DNA of 64,000 nt from Amorphoplanes friuliensis DSM 7358 (GTDB taxonomy: Bacteria > Actinomycetota > Actinomycetes > Mycobacteriales > Micromonosporaceae). The notes under the pieces were generated by a model that did no database searches, had not been told where the DNA came from, and saw only the letters and a program-made list of their open reading frames with translations. The stretch spans positions 3,386,001 through 3,450,000 of the forward strand of contig NC_022657.1 in the NCBI RefSeq assembly GCF_000494755.1, given 5' to 3'. A program made the translations under genes and the position numbers. Below are positions 58,100 to 64,000 of the stretch, piece after piece (position 1 is the first letter of the stretch; the number at the start of each line of letters is the position of its first letter).

Positions 58100-59661
58100 G
58101 CGCTCAACTCCTGACGTAGCAGATTGCGGTCGAACTTGCCGTTGGGCGACCGGGGCAGCTCGGGGCGGACCACGACGTCCTTGGGCAGCATGTAGAGCGG
58201 CAGGTCCTTCTTGAGGAGCGCCTTGACCGCGGCCGGGTCGAGCTCGGCGCCGGCCTGCGGGCTGACGATGAGCACGATGCGCTGACCGAGCTGAGCATCC
58301 GGCAGGCCGAGCGCCACGGCGTCGCGCACGAGGCCCGTGGCGTACGCGACCTCTTCGACCTCGGTGGGACTCACGCGGTAGCCGGACGTTTTGATCATTT
58401 CGTCGGCGCGGCCCACGAAGTAGAGGAAACCCTCCTCGTCGCGGACGACCGCGTCACCGGACCACACGGCCAACTCGGTGGAGAGGGCACCCTCGGCGCC
58501 CGGCAGCGGCCGGAAGCGCTCGGCGGTGCGCTGAGGGTCGTTCCAGTACCCCAGGGCGACGAGGGCGCCGCGGTGGACGAGTTCACCCTCCTCGCCCGGG
58601 TCGCACGTGCTGCCGTCGGGGCGGACCACCAGAATCTCCGCGTTCGGGATGGCCTTGCCGATCGAGTCCGGCCGCCGGTCGACCTCCGCCGGGTCGAGGT
58701 AGGTGGACCGGAACGCCTCGGTGAGGCCGTACATGAGGAAGGGCTTCGCGGCCGGGAAGAGGGACCGGAGTTTGTCCAGAGTGGTCTTGGGCATGCGCCC
58801 GCCGGTGTTGGCGAAGTAGCGCAACCGCCGGCCGGTCTCCTCGGGCCACTCCTGCTCGACGAGCTGGATCCAGAGCGGTGGCACGCAGGTGAGACCGGTG
58901 ACCCCGTGCTTGGTGCAGAGGCGCACCACGTCCCGCGGCAGGAGATAGTTGACCAGGACCACGTGGGCGCCGACGGCGAACGACGTCGTCAGCTGGCTGA
59001 ACCCGGCGTCGAAGCTCAGGGGGAGGGCGGCGAGCACCACGTCTTCGCCGGTCATCCCGAGGTACTGGCTGACGCTCTCCGCGCCGGCCAGGAGATTGCG
59101 GTGGGACAGCACCACACCCTTCGGCTTGCCGGTGCTCCCCGAGGTGTAGAGGATCGCGGCCAGGTCGATGTCGATCCCCGCGACGACGGGCGGGCTCGCC
59201 TCGGCGGGCAGGTCATCCCAGGAGGACACGGCATAGCTGACTCCGGGAGGCGTCTCCACCGGCGCAGCACCGACGACGATGACGTGCTCCAGCGACTTGA
59301 CCTGCTCCAGCTCGGTCCGCAGGGTCTGCAGCCGCTCGGGCGTCGTGACGAGCACGCGGACGTCGCAGTCGGCGAGGATGTACGCGACCTGCCGCGCCCG
59401 CAGCACCGGGTTCACGGGCACGAAAGCGCCACCGGCGGCCGACGTGGCGAACACTGCGGTGACCGTCTCGATCCGCTTGTCGAGGTAGACCGCGACGCGT
59501 TCGCCCCGGGCGAGACCGAGCTCGAGCAGCCCCGCCGCGGTCGCGCGCACGTCGCGCCAGAGCTCGGCGTAGGAGCGGGTGTCCTCGCGGTAGGTCAGGG
59601 CCGGAGCGTCGCCGGACCGGCCCGCGGCGTCAGCCAGCAGGTCGTGCAGTCGGATGCGCAT
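58096..59661 (-). CDS. AMP-forming acyl-CoA ligase, exosortase-A-associated type
   Basis: This 521-residue adenylating enzyme has the ANL-superfamily motifs ILYTSGSTGKPKGVVLSH (A3), FLMYGLTEAFRSTYL (A5), YFVGRADEMIKTSGYRVSP (A8) and PRSPNGKFDRNLL with the A10 lysine. The architecture and neighbours resemble TIGR03098 ligases of exosortase-A systems. It should activate a carboxylic or amino acid and load the ACP at 56589. A GNAT gene lies 49 bp upstream on the same strand, and the PLP decarboxylase overlaps its stop. Confidence 0.9.
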   Translation of the reverse strand: MRIRLHDLLADAAGRSGDAPALTYREDTRSYAELWRDVRATAAGLLELGLARGERVAVYLDKRIETVTAVFATSAAGGAFVPVNPVLRARQVAYILADCDVRVLVTTPERLQTLRTELEQVKSLEHVIVVGAAPVETPPGVSYAVSSWDDLPAEASPPVVAGIDIDLAAILYTSGSTGKPKGVVLSHRNLLAGAESVSQYLGMTGEDVVLAALPLSFDAGFSQLTTSFAVGAHVVLVNYLLPRDVVRLCTKHGVTGLTCVPPLWIQLVEQEWPEETGRRLRYFANTGGRMPKTTLDKLRSLFPAAKPFLMYGLTEAFRSTYLDPAEVDRRPDSIGKAIPNAEILVVRPDGSTCDPGEEGELVHRGALVALGYWNDPQRTAERFRPLPGAEGALSTELAVWSGDAVVRDEEGFLYFVGRADEMIKTSGYRVSPTEVEEVAYATGLVRDAVALGLPDAQLGQRIVLIVSPQAGAELDPAAVKALLKKDLPLYMLPKDVVVRPELPRSPNGKFDRNLLRQELSA

Positions 59662-59710
59662 CTTCCGTTGGTACCTCTTCCGGTGAGGGTGAGCTGGGGC
59701 GCGGCCGGGA

Positions 59711-60571
59711 TCACCAGCTCAGGCAGGTCAGCTCGCTGTAGAGATAGTCGATGTCCCGCGCCTTGAGGTCCGCGCTGCGGAACATCTTGCGACGTGTGTC
59801 CGGCAGCATGCGGGAGAGCGCGGGCCGCCGGCCGACCACGCGGAGCTCGGCCAGCATGGCGAGGATCCCGTGGCGGACCAGCAGATGGCTCTGGAAGCGG
59901 CGCTGGAGAGCGCGGAAGAGCTCGGGCTCGCTGACGTACAGGATCGAGGCGAAGAACGGGAGGTTCTTGCGCCGGTCGGTCCGGTAGATGACGTAGCAGT
60001 ACCGGTCTCCACGGGTCAGCAGCACGTGCCGGGTGGCTGCCGCACCGGTGTGGTCCCGGTAGATCTGGAGGTCGTCACCGGTCAGGGTGTTCTCCAGGGT
60101 GACCGGGTCGGTGCTGACCCGCCCGAGACCCGGCACGGCCGGCCACGGCAGGTTGGGGGCCAGGGCGGTGGCCGTGTCGAGCGTGGTGAAGCCGAGCCGG
60201 GTGTTCATCGGCACGACGGTGCCGCTCGGCGACAGGTCGGTGAAGTCGTAACCGTCCTGGGCGAGCAGCGCCTTGAGCAACTTGAGGCTGTGGAAGCGGT
60301 GCTGCGGCAGCACGCACCAGGCGCCGAGGTTGCAGAAGCGGCGTGTCCGGCCGTCGATCGTGCGCTCCGAGTAGAACGCCAGGTAGGCCCCGACGACAGC
60401 ACCGTCGGCGTCCCGGAGGAGGAAGCCGTGGTTGGGCGCGGACACTTTCCACGGCACCTGGACCGCCCGCTCCCAGGCCTCGGGCGTGACCCGGTCGTTC
60501 AGGTTCTCGTGCAGGAACCGCGCCACCGCGGGTACGTCGGTCGTCGTGATGGGTGCGACTCCCAGGGCCAT
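59711..60571 (-). CDS. GNAT-fold acyltransferase-like protein
   Basis: This 286-residue protein has a GNAT-like N-terminal domain (about 5-150: VPAVARFLHENLNDR, GFLLRDADGAVVGAYLAFY, LGAWCVLPQHRFHSLKLLKA, where the last segment is the acetyl-CoA pyrophosphate-loop region in degenerate form). A C-terminal part of unknown fold follows. It is the first gene of the GNAT-ligase-decarboxylase-ACP run, so it may transfer the carrier-bound group to a glycan or lipid. The ATG at 60571 has only a weak ribosome-binding site. Confidence 0.7.
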   Translation of the reverse strand: MALGVAPITTTDVPAVARFLHENLNDRVTPEAWERAVQVPWKVSAPNHGFLLRDADGAVVGAYLAFYSERTIDGRTRRFCNLGAWCVLPQHRFHSLKLLKALLAQDGYDFTDLSPSGTVVPMNTRLGFTTLDTATALAPNLPWPAVPGLGRVSTDPVTLENTLTGDDLQIYRDHTGAAATRHVLLTRGDRYCYVIYRTDRRKNLPFFASILYVSEPELFRALQRRFQSHLLVRHGILAMLAELRVVGRRPALSRMLPDTRRKMFRSADLKARDIDYLYSELTCLSW

Positions 60572-61013
60572 CAGACAGCCCGCCGGGCGCAGCGGGTGAC
60601 GCAGGGTCTGCGTGCGGAAGCGATGCGGTCGGTCAACGTGTGCTCCCTCGACCTTCCGGGGTGTGCGGACGGGTTGGCGACCCCGGACCTGCCTGCCGGG
60701 CCGGCGCGCCTGACCGCGCTGACGATAACTCGCAGCCCGCCCGGCGAACGCCGCTGTGACGGATATTGTCATATGTCCCGAGAGGTGTTCGTGCCGTCCG
60801 CCCGGACCGCGCGACAGTTCGGGCCGGGCGTCGCCACGGCCTCATTCGAACAGCCGCTTGACAGCGCCGCCGCCGATCTTCGGAACGGTGCCGAAGCGCT
60901 CTTCCGACAGTCCGGAGCGTTTCACACTCGCCCCTGGACTTGGTATATATGTGCGGCCAGCACGAACCGCACGGGCACGCCGGCTCAGCCGGATCCATGA
61001 GGAGTCTTCCCGC
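60572..61013. promoter_or_regulatory. 442-bp divergent promoter region
   Basis: The region separates the GNAT operon (minus) from the beta-helix gene (plus). For the latter, TTTCAC (60920-60925) and TATATA (60944-60949) are 18 nt apart, and AGGAG (61000-61004) serves the ATG at 61014. A TTGACA-like hexamer also occurs near 60858 without a partner. No gene is supported inside; long frames here are GC-bias shadows. Confidence 0.5.
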
Positions 61014-62126
61014 ATGAAGCACCGTCGCATATTCCTTTTTCGAGGTGGGTTCCGCCATGCTGTCACCCTTTATTTGGTAGTCGGCGTAATCGTCCTCGGA
61101 GCGGCCGGATTCGCTTTGTTCTCCTACGCCGGCCGGAACGACGCCACCATCGCGGCGAGTGACGAACAGCTCGCCGTTCCGGCGCCCGTCGCCTCGCCCC
61201 CGGGTTCCTCGCCGGCCGGACCGCTGCCCTCCGCCTCGGCCGCGCCGAGCCCCTCGGCGCCGCCGAGCTCGGCCAAGCCCTCACGCGAGAAGTCCAGCCG
61301 TCCCGTGCAGAGCGGCCGTTGTGCGCTGCCGGCGTACCCCACCGAGGGCTGCACGGGTGTTCCTCGCGGCTGGCGCCCCAAGACGACGAAGGACGGCGAC
61401 CTCACCATCACCAAGCGTGGCACCGTGCTGTCCGACTACCTGGTCACGGGCACCATCTGGGTGAAGGCGGCCGATGTGACGATCCGCCGGACGCGGGTCT
61501 ACGGCACCGTCGACAACTTCCTGTCCGACCAGATCTACGGCCACCTGACCATTGAGGACACCGAGGTCGTCAACCCGCCCGGGCAGGAGTTCTCCACCAA
61601 CGAGCAGTACGCCTTCGGCGTTGCCAACTACACGTGCCGGCGGTGCAAGGTGGTGAACCGCATGGAGGGCTGGCGCATGGGCGCAAGCAGCTTCAGCGGC
61701 TCGGGAAAGGTGACGATCGAGGACTCCTTCGCCCAGCTGGCCGTCCCGCCGGGCATGTGTGCGAGCGCCGACCCGCACGGCGACGGCATCCAGGGTTACG
61801 GCGGACCGGCCGCGGTCATCAGGCACAACACCATCGATCAGCGGGGCGACGACTGCCCGACCGCGCCCATCTTCATCCCGGACCAGGACAACGCCGGTGG
61901 AGTGATCGAGGACAATCTCCTCGCGGGCGGCGGTTACGCCCTGCGACTGACGGGCGGGTCGTTCTCGTCGGTGACGGGCAACAAGATTGTCAGCGGCAGT
62001 GCCGAATACGGGCCTGTCGAGGTCGAGTGCTCCAAAGTCGGTACCTGGAAAGACAACGCGGTCGTCACGTACGACTGGAACAAGGGAACTGTCCTCGAGG
62101 AGACCAAGAAGCTGAACGACTGCTGA
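61014..62126 (+). CDS. Membrane-tethered right-handed beta-helix protein
   Basis: This 370-residue protein has one N-terminal membrane helix (about 16-38: AVTLYLVVGVIVLGAAGFA). A Pro/Ser/Ala-rich stalk (about 50-95) leads to an outer parallel beta-helix domain (about 105-365) with stacked turns: DLTITKRGTVLSDYLVTG, VTIRRTRVYGTVDN, HLTIEDTEVVN, KVTIEDSFAQL, AAVIRHNTIDQRG, GVIEDNLLAGG. Paired cysteines (CRRC, DDC, ECS, terminal C) suggest disulphides. The fold is typical of polysaccharide lyases and glycan-acting proteins; no catalytic residues could be assigned. Its place among glycan genes suggests polysaccharide processing. Confidence 0.8.
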   Translation: MKHRRIFLFRGGFRHAVTLYLVVGVIVLGAAGFALFSYAGRNDATIAASDEQLAVPAPVASPPGSSPAGPLPSASAAPSPSAPPSSAKPSREKSSRPVQSGRCALPAYPTEGCTGVPRGWRPKTTKDGDLTITKRGTVLSDYLVTGTIWVKAADVTIRRTRVYGTVDNFLSDQIYGHLTIEDTEVVNPPGQEFSTNEQYAFGVANYTCRRCKVVNRMEGWRMGASSFSGSGKVTIEDSFAQLAVPPGMCASADPHGDGIQGYGGPAAVIRHNTIDQRGDDCPTAPIFIPDQDNAGGVIEDNLLAGGGYALRLTGGSFSSVTGNKIVSGSAEYGPVEVECSKVGTWKDNAVVTYDWNKGTVLEETKKLNDC

Positions 62127-62139
62127 CCACGCTCAACCA

Positions 62140-62181
62140 CAGAAAACGGCCCCGGGTAACTGCGCCCGGGGCCGTTTTCTG
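62140..62181. terminator. Bidirectional terminator between convergent genes
   Basis: CAGAAAACGGCCCCGGG (62140-62156) and CCCGGGGCCGTTTTCTG (62165-62181) form a perfect 17-bp stem with an 8-nt loop. The A and T runs at the stem base give a U-rich 3' side in both directions. Confidence 0.85.
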
Positions 62182-62210
62182 TCAGCCGGAACAACAAACG
62201 CGGCGAAACC

Positions 62211-63041
62211 TCAGATGCTCAGGATGCCGAGCCGGCGGGCCAGCCGCAGGGAACGGTCGAAGATCCACAGACCGGCGGTGAGCATGACCACACACAGAAC
62301 GGCAAGAACCACGAGGGAAAGCCCGACGCCGAGTTCACCGGCCGGTGGGTTCGGCATCAGCAACTGGCGCTCGGCGCTGATCACGTACGTGTGGGGGACC
62401 AGGTAGCTCACCCAGCGGATCCAGTCGGGCAGGACGCTCACGGGGAAGAGCGCGCCACCCAGCACTCCGGCGGCCAGCGAGAACAGCATCACCACCGGGT
62501 CGCCCCGCTTGAACAGCAGCAGGAAGCTGGCAGCGAGGGTGCCGAGAGCGTTGCAGGCAAGGATTCCCAGGAACAGCACGGCGAGCCCCAGCGGGATACC
62601 CGCGGGGTCGATCGGCATGCCCAGCAACCAGCCGACCGCGATCATGAAGCACGCCACGAGGCCGCCGGTGAAGCTGCGCCACAGGTTCATGGCGAGCGGG
62701 ATGAGCACCCACGGCACCGGCTCGACCAGGTAGGTCTCGAGCGTTCCCCGCTCCATGGCGAAGTTGAGCCGGGCGGTGAGCTGGGTGAGTGCATCCTGCA
62801 GGCCGACCGTCACAGCCGTACCGATGAGCATCACGCCGAAGACGTCGGCACCGGCACCGAGAAACTTGCTCTGGAAGAAGTACAGCAGCACCGGGAAGAC
62901 GACGGCGATGTACCGCATGATGCTGGTCGCCGGGAACATCCGCTCCTCGACCAGGTCGAGGCGGATGTACGCCTCGAGCGTCTCGTACACCTTCCGGGTC
63001 CGGCTGCGGTGCCGGATGGTGGTCGGATAGGCGAGAGTCAT
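62211..63041 (-). CDS. ABC-2 type transporter permease
   Basis: This 276-residue membrane protein has six predicted helices and the ABC-2 layout: a long amphipathic N-terminus (VYETLEAYIRLDLVEE), then helices beginning YIAVVFPVLLYFF, a central LSLAAGVLGGALFPVSVLP and the loop WIRWVSYLVPHTYVISAER typical of drug, lipid or polysaccharide exporters. Its start overlaps the ATPase stop (ATGA). It pairs with the upstream ATPase to form an exporter, possibly for the glycan or lipid made by the nearby genes. Confidence 0.9.
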   Translation of the reverse strand: MTLAYPTTIRHRSRTRKVYETLEAYIRLDLVEERMFPATSIMRYIAVVFPVLLYFFQSKFLGAGADVFGVMLIGTAVTVGLQDALTQLTARLNFAMERGTLETYLVEPVPWVLIPLAMNLWRSFTGGLVACFMIAVGWLLGMPIDPAGIPLGLAVLFLGILACNALGTLAASFLLLFKRGDPVVMLFSLAAGVLGGALFPVSVLPDWIRWVSYLVPHTYVISAERQLLMPNPPAGELGVGLSLVVLAVLCVVMLTAGLWIFDRSLRLARRLGILSI

Positions 63042-64000
63042 TGCGTACCTCCGTCGGCCGCCGGGTCGAGCCGGTAGATCTGGGCGATGAGGTCGCGCAG
63101 CGGCATGGGAATCTCACGGATGTGCTGGATCGACGCGGCTGAGGCGCCGAGACGGCCGAGGACCGCGCCGATGGTCAGGGTGTCGCCGAGCCGGCACCGG
63201 ACGGCAAAACCGTCCACCACGACGTCGAGGCCCTGGGCCTGAAGGCCGTCCGCGACGAGCCGCGTGGCGCTTTCGTCGGCCATGACCAGCTCGAGCTGGG
63301 GCCGGTCCCATTTCTGCCGCAGGCTGTCGAGGTCGCCGGAATACTTGATGCGGCCGCCGTCCATGAGCAGCGCCTTGGACTGCAGGGCCTCGATCTCCTC
63401 GAGGCGGTGCGACGAGATGAGCACGGCCAGCTGCTCCTGCTTGACCAGGTCCATGATGAGCTTGAGCAGGTCGTGCGCGGCGATCGGGTCCACCGCGCCG
63501 GTCGGTTCGTCGAGGATCAGCGCGCGGGGACCGGGCAGCAGCGCCCGGGCCAGGCGTACGCGTGCCTTCATGCCGGCGGACAAGCTCGCGATGACGACAT
63601 CCGTCTTCGCGGTCAGGTCGACCGTCTGCAGGACGTAGGGGATCCGCTCCTGGAGCTCGGTGCGCGACATGCCCTGGAGGCGGCCGTGCAGCTGGAGGTT
63701 CTCGCGGACCGTGGCCCGCATCAGGAGACTGCGGTCCTCGGCCGGCATCCACCCCACCACCTGGCGGATCTGCTCGGACTGCCGTGCCACGTCGAGTCCG
63801 AGGACCCGGCCCTGGCCGGAACTCGCCTCGGTGAGGCCGATGATGATGCGGAACAGCGTCGTCTTGCCGGCGCCGTTCGGGCCGACGACGGCACAGATCT
63901 CACCCGGCCGGACGACCAGGTCGATGCCGTCGAGCGCCTTGACCGGCTCCGTGAGGTGTGAACGCGCGAACATGCGCATCCACCGTGGTGTCGGCTCGTA
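63038..64000 (-). CDS. ABC transporter ATP-binding protein (5' end beyond the window)
   Basis: The 321 visible codons hold a full nucleotide-binding domain: Walker A VVGPNGAGKTTLF, a variant signature SLSAGMKARVRLA (LSAGM for LSGGQ), Walker B ALILDEPTGAVDP, and the H-loop ISSHRLEEIE. A C-terminal extension follows. An ATG at 63979 exists, but the frame stays open to the window edge with YEPTPRWMRMFARSHL. That matches the usual upstream segment of this ATPase type, so the true start is probably outside. It energises the ABC-2 permease with which it overlaps. Confidence 0.9.
   Translation of the reverse strand, partial: YEPTPRWMRMFARSHLTEPVKALDGIDLVVRPGEICAVVGPNGAGKTTLFRIIIGLTEASSGQGRVLGLDVARQSEQIRQVVGWMPAEDRSLLMRATVRENLQLHGRLQGMSRTELQERIPYVLQTVDLTAKTDVVIASLSAGMKARVRLARALLPGPRALILDEPTGAVDPIAAHDLLKLIMDLVKQEQLAVLISSHRLEEIEALQSKALLMDGGRIKYSGDLDSLRQKWDRPQLELVMADESATRLVADGLQAQGLDVVVDGFAVRCRLGDTLTIGAVLGRLGASAASIQHIREIPMPLRDLIAQIYRLDPAADGGTQ

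Noticed and set aside
63038..63979. Complete ABC ATPase gene starting at the ATG at 63979
   Set aside because: The frame is open to the window edge and the upstream residues fit the family, so the gene is treated as truncated by the window.

Overview
The window looks like a chromosomal segment of a high-GC actinomycete, most probably Micromonosporaceae (Actinoplanes-like). Grounds: very GC-rich third codon positions, many GTG starts, ATGA/GTGA start-stop overlaps, actinobacterial TANNNT -10 boxes directly in front of start codons, and gene families typical of such genomes (NB-ARC/TPR regulator, secreted pectate lyase, RHS toxin). The genus is an inference. No rRNA, tRNA, CRISPR array or insertion sequence was seen.

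Region 1 (1-9.3 kb) is a catabolic cluster: a partial ThDP enzyme, a carboxymuconolactone decarboxylase-like protein, a GntR repressor, an HpcH/HpaI aldolase, a cupin protein, a Baeyer-Villiger-type monooxygenase, a metallo-beta-lactamase-fold hydrolase, an AhpD-like protein, a DUF6282-type TIM-barrel protein, an SDR and an aldehyde dehydrogenase. A 13-bp dyad (consensus ATYGTATGAYSRT) occurs in front of three transcription units here, so the cluster is probably one GntR regulon. The substrate is unknown. Region 2 (9.3-19.9 kb) is mixed: phosphotransferase, Bcr/CflA-type MFS pump beside a CGNR regulator, LysR regulator, HAD-like protein, sortase-type LPVTG surface protein, methyltransferase, secreted pectate lyase with a likely LacI-type operator, alpha/beta hydrolase, secreted endonuclease I and an arginase-family protein.

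Region 3 (19.9-32.9 kb) is a polymorphic-toxin locus. A large DNRLRE/FG-GAP secreted protein diverges from a 2583-residue RHS protein. The RHS protein carries YD repeats, an inserted ricin-B lectin, the RHS core, a pretoxin Hint domain and a C-terminal toxin of about 122 residues. Three small immunity-type genes follow (an unassigned protein, SUKH, DUF6881-like). Converging on them is an unusual protein that joins a DnaA-domain-I-like N-terminus to a ribbon-helix-helix-like C-terminus. Region 4 (32.9-43.6 kb) holds an aldo/keto reductase and its divergent TetR regulator with twin operators, a TctCBA tripartite tricarboxylate transporter, an extra Tat-type TctC lipoprotein, a CitA/CitB-like two-component system, and an NB-ARC/TPR regulator behind a strong inverted repeat.

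Region 5 (43.7-64 kb) looks like a polysaccharide or surface-glycan locus. It has a WlbB-like acetyltransferase, a WlbA-like dehydrogenase, an epimerase, two DegT aminotransferases, a PglD-like acetyltransferase, an MFS transporter and a TolB-like membrane protein. Next come a seven-unit tandem array of 41-bp hairpin repeats and a giant secreted protein with three DUF4082-like domains. The region ends with an ACP / PLP decarboxylase / acyl-CoA ligase / GNAT module resembling the exosortase-A-associated set of Gram-negatives, a membrane-tethered beta-helix protein and an ABC-2 exporter whose ATPase gene runs off the window. Start codons were chosen from ribosome-binding sites, overlaps and -10 positions and are predictions throughout.
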